From contig NC_083519.1 of the NCBI RefSeq assembly GCF_032362555.1, forward strand, positions 1,691,501 to 1,755,500: a DNA stretch of 64,000 nucleotides, in the 5' to 3' direction. This document shows, in pieces, positions 50,301 to 64,000 of this stretch; the stretch's first letter is position 1; each line of letters starts with the position of its first letter. The notes under the pieces were generated by a model. It was not told where the DNA came from, did no database searches, and saw only the letters and a program-made list of their open reading frames with translations. The translations under genes were made by a program, and so were the position numbers. This stretch comes from Amyelois transitella (Eukaryota; Arthropoda; Insecta; Lepidoptera; Pyralidae).

Positions 50301-50337
50301 GTCATGTAAATTAGTTTGAATACTAACCAATGCTCTA

Positions 50338-50530
50338 ATGCGGTGAGGGAAAACACCCTAAGGAAACCTACACATTAAAGCAACTGGTTGTGTTGCCCTG
50401 ATCCAATATGGGTTAGATTCCCCTAAAATGGTGGCGGAGGTCAGATGGGAGTATCTTCGTGTTAAAACATGATGACTTACCCGATCCCGGATCATGGTCA
50501 AAAGGAGCAACCCGGGGTCTTCTGAGAGTA
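50338..50530 (+). mobile_element. SINE C body fragment
   Basis: GCGGTGAGGGAAAACACCCT, GGTGGCGGAGGTCAGATGGG, CCCGGATCATGGTCAAAAGG; same family as 15100 and 35480. Confidence 0.65.
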
Positions 50531-50582
50531 ACGCCAGGGGGGGAAAAGTTAGTCAAATGAAGTTACTTTATGAAAAAATGAA

Positions 50583-50835
50583 CATACATGCATATACTCA
50601 CGTTTATATCCCATGGGGGGTAGACAGAGCCAACAGTCTTGAAAAGACTGACAGGCAACGTTCAGCCGCCTGGCTCAATAATAGAATTGATATTTAAATA
50701 GCGACAGGTTGCTAGCCTATCGCCTAAATGAAGAATCTCAAGTTTATAAACCTATCCCTTAGTGGTATTTTACGATATCCATGGGAAAGAGGTGGATTGG
50801 TACTTTTTTCTATTTATGCCGGGAACCACACAGCT
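50583..50835 (-). mobile_element. SINE A, full length, diverged
   Basis: ATACATGCATATACTCACGT, GGGGTAGACAGAGCCAACAG, GACAGGTTGCTAGCCTATCG, TGCCGGGAACCACACAGC. Confidence 0.8.
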
Positions 50836-51289
50836 GTTACTGTATGTCATTAACTTTTAACAGTGCAAACCATTGCTGTTACCGCCATACTACAGTTACG
50901 CTGTCAGAAAGTGTTACAGGAGGTTACAAAACGCAGTTGCTACACGTGCGCCCGCGCCGTTGCGTCTCTTGTGTTGCAAGAGAGCCGGGTTAATGCCATT
51001 TCGACTGTTGCAATTTTAGCTTAGACCGTGATTTTCGATGTCTGAATATTTTTTTTTTGCACTATGTAATTTTGTATGTAATTGATTGTTAAAATATGAA
51101 AGTGATTTTGTCTTATGATATCTGATTATCTTTTTTTGCGCTGCGTACGTGATGATTGAAAGAAACTGGTGGTTAATTTATAAAGTTGATGTAAAGATCA
51201 ATAGAGTTGATCTCTTACCAATTCTACACAGAACGTGCTAAGCATGCCCTTCCATCAAGTTCATGTTCTGTTTCTGGTTATATACATCA

Positions 51290-51405
51290 AATCGCGCCTC
51301 TTTCTCGAAGGGATAGGCAGACCACATCTTTCCACTGGCCCTGATCTCTGAATACCACATTAGTTTCATCCACATTCATATCTCTTTTCATGCAACATTT
51401 CGTGT
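51290..51405 (-). mobile_element. RTE LINE 3'-end fragment
   Basis: ATCGCGCCTCTTTCTCGAAG, GATAGGCAGACCACATC, TCATCCACATTCATATCTCT; matches 30244-30345. Confidence 0.75.
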
Positions 51406-51814
51406 ATATTTTGATCTTGTTACTACTACTTAGTTAAATAACTATTTCTAGTTTTTAAATCAAACAAAATGCCAATCAGCGTCATATTTGACTTGACAAG
51501 TATTTATTTACGCAAACAAACGAGAATGTTCTTTAATTTGCGCATAGAGTTTGAAATATATAAAATTAAATAAGTAAGTACTGTTGTTATGGAAATGTTA
51601 TTCATTCTATATCAATGTGTAAACTCGTTCACATGGTTTGATAAAACCCAAGCCGAGATAACCTATCATTCGATATCTCGTAAGTTTTATTGATAAAACC
51701 TGCAAATAAATAATAATTAAGAGCTCAAGCTGCTGTTGTTATCTTGTTTTGGCTGTTCATTAACTATGCCAGTGTTTTTTTTTAACTTTGCATTTTGGAT
51801 TTTCTTGGGTGGCT

Positions 51815-51915
51815 TATATAAGTAAATAAATTTATACGGGACAGATTGAGTTAGCCTCGAAGTAAATTCGAGACTTGTGTTACGCGATACTTACTCAACG
51901 ATACTATATTTTATA
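51815..51915 (-). repeat. SINE B tail
   Basis: TACGGGACAGATTGAGTTAG then GAGACTTGTGTTACGCGATA, the complement of the SINE B tail type. Confidence 0.6.
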
Positions 51916-51917
51916 AT

Positions 51918-52112
51918 AAACTAGCGACCCGCCCCGGTTTCGTACGGGTGCAAAATTATAAATGTTATTATACATAAAAACCTTTCTCTTGAATTACTCT
52001 ACCTGTTACAAAAAACCGCATCAAAATCCGTTGCGTAATTTTAAAGATTTAAGCATACAGACAAACAGACTAAAATAGCGACTTTGTTTTATACTATGTA
52101 GTGATAGTTACA
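51918..52112 (+). repeat. Dispersed repeat E-like element
   Basis: ACTAGCGACCCGCCCCGGTT, AAAACCGCATCAAAATCCGT, GACAAACAGACTAAAATAGC. Follows the general plan of repeat E (CG-rich head, 'rest of codeless body', AC-rich end). Confidence 0.6.
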
Positions 52113-52136
52113 TCGGTAAACATCCAAAACCCAGGG

Positions 52137-52255
52137 CAATCAGAAAAAGTCAGTTTCTCATCAATGCCTGGCCGGGTATAGAACCCGGGAGATCAGGTGT
52201 CACAGACACTGACTAGAGCGTACTACCGCTGCGCCATAGAAGCCGGCAAAACAAT
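52137..52255 (-). mobile_element. SINE B, tRNA-like head
   Basis: Minus strand: GGCGCAGCGGTAGTACGCTC-type A box, and GGGTTCTATACCC where the B box should be (GGTTCGAATCC expected), so the pol III promoter is damaged. The body CTTTTTCTGATTGCCC follows. Confidence 0.65.
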
Positions 52256-53501
52256 AAATAAAGATTAGGTTTAATCCGTTATGAATAACATGCAATGTCA
52301 ACATTTTAAATTTAGTGATGATTAGCTCGCGACTTCGTGCACTGTAAAAGTTCACTGAAAATGCTGATCCCCTATAGATTGCCATTTAGGAGGGGTGATG
52401 GGAGAAATCTTTGTATGCCAGTTTTTAAGTTGGACCAAGCCAAACACATATAAGAAAACCGCATTCAAATCTGAGTTTTCGCGTAATGCGAGTACAAACA
52501 TACAGAAAGACAGAGGGATAAAATTGTAAAAAAATCAAACTTTTGGCTTCTGTAAGTCTTAAATATCTACATACCGAATACAGACATCGCGGTCAGTTAC
52601 TATTTTATTATAAGTATGCATTTTAGTACTCTTGTTAAACTACTAGAAAAACCTTTTAGAAACCGCATATTTATGTTGTTGTCATTGTATACGGCGGTTA
52701 GAAATAGAATATTGCATTTACATCTACATAAAACGGAGTAAAATTGAAATCTACATCTTTGCGAAATGCGAGCAATTTATTATGAATAAAATTTTGTTTG
52801 ATTTTATTGACATTTCAATACATTTGATATTCTTTTGCGTCGCAAATTTATTCCGCTTCCAGTGCCTTGTCTGACCTTTTTCGTTTGTGTTGCTTTTCTA
52901 TTTGATGTTGTGACGGCTTATTTGCTTTTGTCTCACAAATTGCGACAACATTTTTGAAGCCTGGCTTTCCAGAAATCTACATTCGATATTGTAAGGACGT
53001 AGAACTAGTAATCGATCAGAATGGGCTTAATACTAGAAATAATAATTGTGATAGGAGGGTAGATAGGTATTTGTATTCGTCTAGGCACTAAACCAATGAA
53101 CTAGTTAATTCCGCACAAAATATTATTTAGTGTTGCTAACAATTCCAAGTTTTTCAGTTCGAATGAAATGTGATCATCGTTCGACTTCTTACATATAGTA
53201 AATACGACTTATTTAGTTTGCCCACATTGGTGTAATCTGGGACAGGAATGCCCTACAACTATTTGCCATTAGATAACCCGCCTGAGTGTGACAAGAGTTT
53301 ACCGTCACGGCAGGCTTGTCGCGTCATGTTCCTTACATCATGACTCCTATTACGCGACACGGGTAATGACTGCGTAATGTTGGTTTGAATTCAATTCTGA
53401 TACTTTCACGTGAAGACATAGGAGTCGTTGAATCTATACTGTTCAAGGTAAACCTTCAAGGTAATAATAAACTTAGAAGACTTTTGCTAATTTTTTGTGA
53501 G

Positions 53502-53526
53502 TTTATGTATGTATGTATGTATGTAA
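53502..53526 (+). repeat. (GTAT)n microsatellite
   Basis: GTATGTATGTATGTATGTAA simple repeat in the Fem-1 intron. Confidence 0.9.
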
Positions 53527-53574
53527 GACTTTTGCTCGTGAAGGTTTAACGAAGGATGGTTATTAAATTAACCA

Positions 53575-53735
53575 GCTGCGTCTCGGCGAATAAAAAATAC
53601 CTATGTGTGTTTATTCCAGGTTATATTCTACCCATGTTCTAAATTTCATTAAAATCCGTCTAGTAGATTTTGCGTGAAAGTGTAACAAACACACATACAT
53701 CCTAACAAACTTTAGAATTTATAATATAACTATAA
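53575..53735 (+). repeat. Dispersed repeat E, partial
   Basis: GTCTAGTAGATTTTGCGTGA, AAGTGTAACAAACACACATA match repeat E at 27230-27290. Confidence 0.65.
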
Positions 53736-56700
53736 CCTTAAGCAGGCTTAAAGATAACGCAAAGCCGCCAAGCTGAAATTTGGAAATGTTATGCTTTCTA
53801 TGGTAATTCATGATGCAAGTACATAAAATCAATCTACCTATTCCGATCTATGATTATTACTTTGTTGTAAATTTATTGATGAGGACAATTAGTCCTGATT
53901 TATAATTTTTGACGAAATAAAACTCTGGACACCATAATGTATTCAGTGAGCGTTCGAAAAAAAGGCGGGAAGATTTTCTTTTTTTTTACTATGAAAATTG
54001 CGCACAGAAAACTAATTGGTGCAAACGTTTATTTATGAATTATGAAGTACATGCGATAAACAATTTAGATAGGTGAAGTTTTTGTTTGTTTATAATTTTT
54101 TTTTGCCTGCCTTTTAAACCCGGTAGTATTATATCATTGTTCTGTAAATAGCAAAATTATTTTGTGAGTAGTAGGTACGTATCAGGAAGAAATAAAAATA
54201 TACCTGCCTAATTATAATCAAAAGTTACTACTCGTTGAAATTTAGCTAAAAATATGCAAATATGTATATATATTAATGATTGCTTGCAAATGTTGGCCTC
54301 GTAAGTAGTTTGTTTTGCGTGTTTACGTGAGAAATACGGATGTAGAATTTAGATTTTTTGTATAGGATATGTACCTAATGAGTAGGCATATTGCTTTTTT
54401 TCAGCAATCAATTCAACTTGCTTTTTCTTACTGTTCTTTTTTTCAGCGGAATTTATCTAAGTTAGCAAAAATTTTTTTGGAGTTTCAGAATAAAAATATT
54501 GTAGGTATAGCCAGTTAACCTACTTACTAAATTTCGATCAATTTGTTATCTATAAAAGCGAAAGTTTGTAAAGATGTGTGTATTTATAACCTTTTTATGC
54601 AAAAACTACAAGAAGGATTTAGATGGAATTTTGTACACGGGTAGAATAAAATATAATATACATTAATCGTATAAAATATGCGGCACTTGTTATTCCGAAA
54701 TTCCCACGAAAGCGAAGCCCCGGAGCTCAGATAGTTTAACGTTTGATCGTTAAGGAGTTGCAAATATTCTCATACTTACTCGAAAGCTCTCATAATAAGA
54801 TACGTACGATAATTAAGACCATCTTTTCCTCATTGTTGTAAATCAAATTACTTCCTTGGTTTAACACTTGTTTTCCTCAAGCGTTAATCACTTCTTGAAT
54901 AAAAGTCCATTTCCACATGTCGTCACGCGCGATGCTAGTTCATGTACAGCCAACAGCATATCAACATACCCAAATGCAAATTCACTATCTTCATGCAGGA
55001 TAGCTATAATAGATAGATATGATGTTCACTGTACGTGTAATAATTATGCGTTAATATAATATTTAGCAATCTCACTCTGATCTTTTCGCTTTGCCGCCTT
55101 TGTACAAAACTGTGATCTATACTGTAAATGACAAGGCGATTTTTTGAAGCGTGATGATGCATACGGTTGTGAGTCGCCCCTTTTTGGGAAATACATCTTT
55201 AGGTGAGAGTAAGAGGGTAAAAAATATTCGTATATCCACATCTTAGTCCCTATTTTTCATGTCTATGGCTGGAAGCCAAGGTGCTCCTTATAGTTGCAGC
55301 GCGTGTAATATAGCCTATGCCTTCTTCGATAAATGGTCTATTCAACGCAAAAAAAAATTTCAATTCGAACCAATAGTTCCTGAGATTAGCGCGTTCAAAC
55401 AAACAAACTCTTCAGCTTTATAATATTAATATAGATATAGACATTAGGGAAAGTTGCCGACAGGAAGCCAAACCGTCATTGCCTTAGATAGAACATATAG
55501 GAAGTCATTGCTATCAATACAACTGATTTATTAAACGACCAAGTCACAAGCCAAGTCATATTAAATGTCTTAAAATTTCGCATGACGCTAGACTAAAGCA
55601 GCAACAAAACTTGGATAATCTGTCCTTAAGATTGAAAAACATCTTATAGTCGCTTTCCACAAAGACATCTAAGTACAATCTTTAACGAAGAAGAGAGGAC
55701 TTAAACTAGTAGTAATTAAGAAAAGGACAATAACACTGCCCTAAGATTGCAGAAGAATCATGGCAACTGGGCTGGCCCTGATCTGGAACAGAACTTGAAT
55801 AACAACTTTGCGTGTGCATTACATGACGTGTCTAATTCGAATGCAAATCTAAACAAATCAATTATTTAATCTATCTGATGTAACCCGTAATTCGATTGCA
55901 ATTTAACAATTGATTTGTACGGTATCCGAATGATGCAAATAACTCGATAAGGCAATCACGGCGACAGTAATTACATCTGTAGATTACTATTGCTGTTAAT
56001 CTTATTTCGATAGAAACACTTTTATAATTAGGGCGAAAGGTTTCGCCATTCTTAGTAAAGCTTAACATTTCGAAAAGACTGTTATGTACCTTTCGTATCA
56101 CATTGGGATGGACAATTTCAAAGAAGCCGTGCGTTCAATAAATTTGGCTAAAATAGGATGACTATAAGGTAACGATCAAAATAAGTAAATGTCTTAGATC
56201 ATTTATTCAATGAAAAAAAAATATAGTAGTAGCAAAAACTCAAGGTAGACAGCAATTATAAAATATGTAAGATCCCATCTCGCTTTAGAGAGAATAGGAA
56301 CAGGAGTGGGAGGGCAGGGCTTCGAAAGTGTTTACTAAAATAACTAGGCTAACGGCTGTACCGATGTGTGATAGTAAAAAAAATTGGTCGTTTTAATAAT
56401 CTTGTTTACGCTACTGGCATCGAAAATTCCAGTTCTACTATTAAGAACAAACGAGACTAGATCTGGAGTGATGTTATGTGTTTTTATATTTTTATTTCTC
56501 TTTTTATCTTTTAAGTAAAAATCTTTTTGAGTTATTAGCAGAATTTAAGATTTGAAGGCAACATTTGAATTTTGAATCGGAAATGATGAAAAAGATAATG
56601 TAGATTGTAATAAAAATTGGGTTAAGTGGTCAACGGTCCATTTCAATGAAGTTTGCTCAGTTGGAATATTAAGGGATTATTATCAGCAGCAATAGAAGCT

Positions 56701-57011
56701 ATTTATTGTAGCAGTTAGTGCAAATTAGTTTGATTTATTGGAATTTAAATCGACGCATCAAACAATGGTGGATATTACAGATACTATTTGTTTTATGGTA
56801 AAAAGTTTCATTAAAATGTAACAATTTACGAGTATGTATGAAATGTCATAATGCAAAACTTAGCCACAAATCAAAAGGTTTGTTTTGTAGACAGCAATGT
56901 CTAGAATGGTTTTATAAATAACTGAATTTACTAATTTAATATTTATGAAGAACTTTGTTATGATTGTATTTTCGATGATTGAAGTTTAATTTCTCTTTTA
57001 TATTTGTTGCA

Positions 57012-57018
57012 GGTAAGT
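57012..57018 (+). promoter_or_regulatory. Candidate recursive splice (ratchet) site
   Basis: A pyrimidine-rich tract (TTTCTCTTTTATATTTGTTG) runs directly into CAG|GTAAGT, so a 3' and a 5' splice site touch with no exon between (junction 57012/57013). It is on the plus strand inside the Fem-1-like intron, about 11.3 kb past the first donor. This is the sequence signature known from fly recursive splicing. Intronic use is inferred, not shown. Confidence 0.55.
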
Positions 57019-60000
57019 TTCAGCAGCACATTATCGATCTTCAACATGAATTTAAACGCGTCAGGTATTGTTCATTATCTTCCTTTCTTTTTGCAACATT
57101 TTTTATGAACATCAATTATTTCCTCATGAATTAATACATTAATCAACTTGTTTCCATAAATACTTATCGAAAGAATTTTGACAAGTTTTCTTATCTGGTT
57201 ATTGTTTTGGGTGAGTCTGCTGTGTCGAGTAATTTTTTAATGGTTTGTGAGACGCAGGTCTTATGGCATATTTATTTTTGAATTCGTCATGCGTATCTCC
57301 AGTACATACAAATAGAATTTTTGCCGACACACGTCTCTCATCACGTACTTAATAATAGTAACTTATATCGTCGCTAGAACGAGATCACCGGCCATGCTCT
57401 CAGTAGCAATGTCTGCTTTATCTTCAACAAAAATTTATAAGAATTACGATCTTTAGGATCATTGTTGTTTGATCATCTTTATGGGTTTTCAAAGAAAAGT
57501 TTAAAAGACTTCGTAGATTCATGTTTGCCAATAGAAAATATCAAAGTCATACCACTGGAATACTCATTTTATTCCAGAAAAAAATGCCACTTCGACCTGG
57601 TAGGTCTACTTATTAATGATTATCTTTAACCAAAAAGACGTCGGTAAGTTTGCGAGACATGACGGAGAGGTCAGACTTCCAGTGACCACGGAAGCACCTG
57701 CACGTGTGATCGCCATGTAGGGACGTGGCCTCAACAACTCGATATGGACTGAGATATGTATGTTATTAGCATCATGTGCGTACGCTGAAAATATTGTAGT
57801 CGTATACATATCCATCCTATGAACCTTGCAGATCAGAGGAAGAGTAGCAGACATCGTAGCATTAATTTGAAATACGACTAGATAGCATTTGATTTCTAAA
57901 CACAATAACAACGCCTTTTGCCTGTAGTAAGGAATATCCTTTGTTTTGTAGAACGTCTCAAAAAAGAAAAGACACTAAAATAACAAGTAAACGAAATTGA
58001 AACATTTATTGATAACAAACAATACAAACCTAATAATACTTCAGTGTAGTCAAAGAAAGAAAAATAACAATGCATGATACATGACTAATTAAATATACGT
58101 GTTCACGATCGTTTGAAATGTTTCCTCGTGTCTCGCTTACAATGAATAACTCACATAAAAGGAGAAAAGACATTTAGATCTCTCCATATACGGTGTATCA
58201 AGATTTTCAATGCGATATCAAGTGATATAGATTCTATCCTTTTCATACACATGTTTGTTTGCATTAGTGCATAAGGGATGCTAAACATCAGGACGGAAGA
58301 GTTGTGAATCAATTAGGCCTTGACTACTGATATGATTAATCGTCAATCTTAATGATCATTGATCATTATACAGGTTTACTCTATATCCTTGAGGTGTTAT
58401 GGTAAGGGTCAATTTTATTAATCGATATGACTTTCAATTTGAACAATAAGAACATTATTTTTTATTTTTTATTATGTTTATTACAAAATTATAATTCGTA
58501 TCATCACCACAAAGAACCAACAAAGTCGGAAAATTAAACATATTAAGTTAGTTTAATCTCAATTTATACAATTTGAAAGGCGGGAACTTAAGAGTCGCTA
58601 TTGCAACCAAATTCCGAGATGAGATAAAGAGAAAGATGGATTTTCTTTCATTGCAGTTGTGGTTGCGGTTTCTTATTAACTTCAAAGTCTAGCTATGTTA
58701 TAACCACAAATTAAAATAAGTCTAAATGCACCTTATTTATCAGCATTTGACGTCAATCACGCGCCTCAGATAGACCAATTGACATCAGAATCATCATAAT
58801 CGCTGCAGTCAGGTCATTTAAGTCCACGTTCCCAACCCAGCGTAATTGTGGAAAATTGTTGTGCTACTGGCTGAGATATTGATATTTTAATTAAATGTGA
58901 CGGGCGTTTTCAAACTGCAGTTATACAATCTATTACTGTTAATAATGTTATGGTAAACTATTCTTCTATAAAATGAGACAAAGCTAGAAGTCAAAAGGAA
59001 GAACGTCCTAATAGTGTATGAAACCAAATATTATTTTTGCGGACAAATCACACCGATTGCACTACCTACGAAACAAGTTATTTATCATATCATGATATAT
59101 ATGATGTGCCCTACTACAAAGCTGACTGCCCATTATGTGCAATTTTACAACAGTAGGACACTGAATAAATAATCATTATTTTATGGTTTAACCAATATTA
59201 CTGAGAAATAATTGTAACTTATTTAATGATACTATCAAATTTTTAACAGAATATATATTTTTGACCCTTGATCGAAATAATAAAGGTATATTTTGGTCAA
59301 GTCCCGTCGTATTTGATCATCAAACCCAGTGTGTACCAGACACTAGTGATATGATATCAGTTTTGAAGACACAGTGAGTGTTCTTTGATGGGATGTTCTC
59401 CGGTATAATAAATTATAATGAATCGTTTCTTTATCGTGTTGAATCTGATCCAATTTATGCCTTGTTAGTCTTCCAAAGTAGGTCGTTGTTGGTTTCACAA
59501 TTATCATTGGGATAATGGTACATATGCGTTGTAATTAAAATATATCCATCGACTCGAGAAACATCTTTCCGGTAGGCTCGAATCGATTTGACTCGCGTCA
59601 CTCACCTCGATGTGTTGGTGAAAAATATTTTTTTCTAGGTTTGATATTTTTTGAGCATTCGGTTAGTTACTACAAGAGAACAAAGGGATAAATAATTTTG
59701 AATGGTTGTACTATGTTGCTTTCAAGTATTTTAGTATTTTAAATCAAGTGAGTTGTTATTTCTTACACCTCTTGTACCATACCTACCATAATCTTTTAAG
59801 CTGATATTATTTGGGCAATGAACCAAAGGTGAAATTATATAAAATTTAATTGTTTACTTAAGCAAGTGTAAACAATTGCTTTACATTAAATAGTCACTAA
59901 CCACAAAGTATCGTTATCCACGACATGATATTGATCTCTATAATTATCTAACTATTGATCTCTGCAATGCGTACGCCATTGTAAACAAGATTATTTAAAT

Positions 60001-63000
60001 TGCAAATAAACAGACAACTGTACGCCAAATAGAAATCGTTGAGCAGGAAAATGTGGTCATTATGGAATTAACTCATTTAATCTGAACCGACTATAGTATA
60101 CCGAAGCGTGCAGAGGTAAACTTATTGTGGTCACCAGTGATATAATCATATAAATAAAATATCAGGATAGTATGCATAAATTCAAACGCTGTGTCATTAG
60201 ATTGATAAATCAGCTACCTACTTTATTAGCTCTCAAGCTTTAATTTATTATATCATACGTAGAAAATCAAACACGAAATTTTTATTTATTATTTGTTATG
60301 ACGAGAATTTTTACTGATGTCTTATTTCTACCATATCGTCTAAATAGATGAACACTTAATGTTGTCTATTGTTGGTTTGTCCGCTTACAATTTTGCTAGA
60401 TTTCAAACTACGCCAATTGTTACATGTGAATATTACCTTCTGCGTGTGTTTATTCATATGGGTAATAAACGATCCTTTATTTGCACATGACTTAACACTA
60501 CTTGCGTACATATTTTCTCAGACACACCTTCGCGATTACTACAGAATAGTAATTTTAAGTTTGGCCAATGTAATTTTACCTTTATCACAAAATGTTGTTT
60601 TGTGTGTAAGTAACATTGTATGATTATTTTTTTTATTTTAGTACGATAAAATTACTACAGTACTTTGGTACGATATTTTTGTGTAATTTATTTGTCTATG
60701 ACCATTACAGAGAGTGTAAATTGCCTAAAGTTTTTCATTAAACACTATTTTTAAACAAGTTTTGGTTCCATACACATGTTGACGTCTATGGATATTTTTG
60801 AAATGACTACTATGAAAAAATACTTCACTTTTATTTGATTTTATGTGTTACTTTGACATGTTGGTATAACTCAGAGCCCTGGCTTTGTTTGGACATACAT
60901 ATAATCAAGTTATTTGGCGAAGATTCATAGGTTGGCTGCCGGCCTGCATAAAAGTCTCTGCGGATTGATGATTAAGTAATTTGTGTTTCTTCTTTTAGAA
61001 GTTTATGAAACCCACAGCATTTATCGAGGCACGTAGTGAAACCAACAAACCTACACGGGAGGTACTCTTGCTTGTTTTGCAATGACGATATATAAATCGT
61101 ATCTGAGGTCAAACAATCTTCCGTCTTCGTCTGCCTTACAAGGAGAACACGCGTTGTGTTGTGATTGTCGAATGCCGACCAATGCGTGACTATTTTAATT
61201 TCAATGCTTATCCGGGCTCCTTAAAGATGAATTTGCAGGAGCTGCCCGTCCGGAATGTAGCTAATAATGTTGAAGTAGTTCAGATGAATTATTTAGAAGA
61301 TTTATGGTCTTAAAAGGTGAAATTAAGCATGTTGCCAACGAATTTTATGTAGGTTTAATTTCCCGTGAAACGTTCCTTATATGTACCTTCGGAATTATTC
61401 GAAAATTAAAGACAAAGACCAGTATTTTATTTTTATATTTTCACTAAAATCATGTACATGTGAAAAGATCTTATTACTTATGTAAGTAGATAACTAATAT
61501 TTCTGAAGGTAAATAAATAAAAAAAAGATTTGGTCATTAATACTGTATTTGATAATTAGTATGCAAAAGTGTTGTGTGACAATGACATAGTATTATTAAA
61601 ATTATTCGCCATAGATATCATTAAGCATTTGTCATATTGATTTATTAAATCATTCTGCCTCATATGTTACTGGTTTCTACGTGACGCAATAATCTAGAGG
61701 TATTGAATGTTCTACCAGTTTCAATAATATTTGTTATTAAAAAAATGTAAATAAATGCGAAGAAACGTTAACTGAAAATCAAGCATTTGTAAATAACTTT
61801 TATAGCTCAAGAATAAAGAGAAGGAAATACTGAATTTCTCATGAATTATTTCTTTTTTGTACTATTTCTTTTAACTGTGTAAATTTCCGTGCAATGAAGA
61901 TATTACAAACAAACATACAAACAAACGGTATGGTTGACCTGATGGTAAGCTGTTACCGTAGGCTATTGAATATAATTTTTTACAATCTTTGTAACATTTT
62001 CATTTCTGATAGTCCATTCATCTCGTCTTGTTGTATATAATCTGTGCCTGCGCTGATATATTTATTACGATTGTTATAGAAGATTCCACAGACACCTTCA
62101 TAAAACAATGAAACTGACTACTAATCTACAGCAATAACATGCAATTTATTACCATTCCATATCATCCGGCATGTGAAGCCGGACACTAATTTTTTCCTAC
62201 ATTTATTATTACATTCATTTAGCGCAGCCCGTTTTAAGTTCACTGAACAATTTTCGATAAGTGAAAGTTTATTTCTTTTGAGAAAAGCTGAAGAGAGTAA
62301 ATATTGGATGAAACAATCTTCACAATGAAATTCTTATAAGGCAGCAATTAAGTGAAATATAAAAATTTCTAACAGGGCCAGATATTCTAATAGGTCTAAT
62401 AAGGTCCTTCTTTTTGGATTGCCAAAATACTTTTTGTCTCTGTAATAGCACAATGTATGATAAACACAATATTAATCTACAAGTAGGGAGATTTAAAGTT
62501 TTCATTGACCTTGTGAAGTAAATCGCAACAAATAGCAATTAAGAGCAAAGCGCGACGATCGATAATATCGCGCCCACCATGGCGCCCGACAGAGATTTAT
62601 GTTGAAACAATATACATATTCATGGATTAGCGCAATATTACATTCACCTATACTTTTGGGAGACATTCTAAATTAATGAAAAAAAATTGTCGAATTTTGA
62701 TAATGGATCAAAGTGAAATCTTTGAATACATGAAAATTTACCTAGTTCGGCGCTCACCAAATTTTAACGGGTTATGGTGAATCCTTTCTACAAATCTTGG
62801 GCAAGAGAACGTTCGTGAAAAAGGCCAGATCTGATTAAATCGATCTTTAATCTTTAATCGATCGAATCGAATCGATTAAATCGAGAAAAACGAGCTTACA
62901 CATACGAGAAGATTTTGGATAAAGGTACATACAAAAAGATACGGCGCGCAAGGTTCGTAGAAATTAGAAATATGTGGTCGATGTCAACCATCCGGGAAAA

Positions 63001-64000
63001 TAAAGTATAGTCAATATAAAGTATGTATAGACAAGACGTTTTAAAAGATGGATGGTACGTTTTGGACAATGATCTAGAAAGAATTGAAAGATGATCACAT
63101 GGATATTAAAGGAATATGATGGAGAAACTTATTGATAAACCAAAGTTTATTATTTGATACAATTTGTTTTCTACAAGATATATTGAATAACTCAATGTTA
63201 TGTTTAATAACTTGACCGACATAGATTGTTGTTTACGTGAAATAATAGAGATAAAATTAATTCAGTTAATTACTATTGTCAGTAGAACACTTGACCAACT
63301 TATAAGATTTTAATACTATTATATCAATATGGTCATAAACTTAACAATCCATAAATTTAAGCACAATATTTCAATTTAAGTGAACGTGCTTTATAATAAC
63401 TAAGAGCTGGATATAACGATAAGGTAGGTGATCATAAATAACTAAACCCATATAATTTATATGGACTTTATTAGGTGTTATCCTGAGACAAAAATGTTGT
63501 AATTGAAACTGAATCCGTACTTCAGAAAAAAATGTGCCAAGCGTAAGCTCAGAATAAACGTTTTATTTTATGTCTTTTTTCCTCAGTTTTGTTAGTAACT
63601 TAGTTTTATGTGGAAAATTTGAACATGTTCTGCGGGCGGTATTCTCATAGCTTTTTCTCTGTGTTCCAGAAAAAATGTTAAGGTATTTCCTGCCAATAAA
63701 TTCAGCTATTTCATTGGACTTCAATATTATTGTTGTTATTGTATTAATAATGGTTCAGTCACGCACTGTTAGTTCCGCGCTAAAAAAGACACACACCCAC
63801 TGAATTTTTTTCGCACTCGTTAGTACAGATAATATCTAAGGAAACCATAAGAGATCGATGGCTTTGAATATGTAAGCATGTTCTTTTATACCAGAAGTAT
63901 TTATACCATCAGTAATTCGCGAATTAATTTATTAATTTATAAACTTTCCGCGTGTTTCATACAGCGGATAAATAATATCTAATCGTTTATTAATAAAATC

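Larger units (their letters stand above)
45728..64000 (+). other. Long first intron of the Fem-1-like gene (right end not reached)
   Basis: No coding exon recognised on either strand. It contains SINE A copies (47163, 49365, 50146, 50583), SINE C (50338), an RTE end (51290), a SINE B pair (51815, 52137), repeat E relatives (51918, 53575, 54545, 55255), a hairpin (49689) and a candidate recursive splice site (57012/57013). The segments 48000-48850 and 55900-64000 are largely unique AT-rich sequence. ATCGATT-rich simple sequence lies at 62825-62890, and a widespread repeat word (CCTGATGGTAAGCTGTTACC) at about 61940. Confidence 0.6.

Overview
This window is animal nuclear DNA, almost certainly from a moth or butterfly (Lepidoptera). 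The introns are long and AT-rich while many exons are very GC-rich. The proteins are insect-like (Hrb27C/DAZAP1 type hnRNP, Groucho, an arrestin-domain protein, a Fem-1 start exon). The repeats are of lepidopteran style: dense SINE-like copies with (TATG)n tails, tRNA-derived SINEs, an RTE-clade LINE and a mariner. No prokaryotic features, CRISPR arrays or operons were seen. The species is not identified.

Layout. (1) 153-19133, minus strand: a complete Hrb27C (hrp48/DAZAP1-like) gene in nine coding exons, 448 aa, two RRMs and a Gly/Tyr/Pro/Gln-rich tail; positions 1-152 are its 3' UTR. Its introns hold a THAP-bearing non-autonomous transposon (about 6974-7881) and an apparently intact mariner (10565-11886). 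(2) 20449-23139, minus strand: a short complete arrestin-domain gene, six exons, 297 aa. (3) 26150-43501, minus strand: the complete groucho (TLE) corepressor gene, 17 coding exons, 680 aa, from the Q domain to the WD40 propeller. One of its introns carries a large 5'-truncated RTE. (4) 45668-45727, plus strand: the first coding exon of a Fem-1-like ankyrin protein, divergent from groucho. Everything from 45728 to 64000 reads as its first intron, with no second exon recognised. All exon phases in the three complete genes are consistent.

Functional theme. The four genes are ordinary conserved regulators (RNA binding, receptor/ubiquitin adaptor, transcriptional corepression, probable ubiquitin-ligase substrate receptor). 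I see no sign that they form a pathway.

What is unusual is at the 5' splice sites. In three exons of two genes the end of the exon plus its splice donor has been tandemly copied into the downstream intron: seven near-identical 99-bp copies at 5854-6573, two copies at 15829-15984 and three at 39900-40277. In each case use of a downstream donor would read straight into a stop codon. Separately, four SINE/RTE insertions, all antisense to their host gene, end 10-15 nt from a splice donor. A juxtaposed acceptor/donor at 57012/57013 in the Fem-1 intron is a strong candidate recursive-splicing site. Several short perfect or near-perfect hairpins are also noted.
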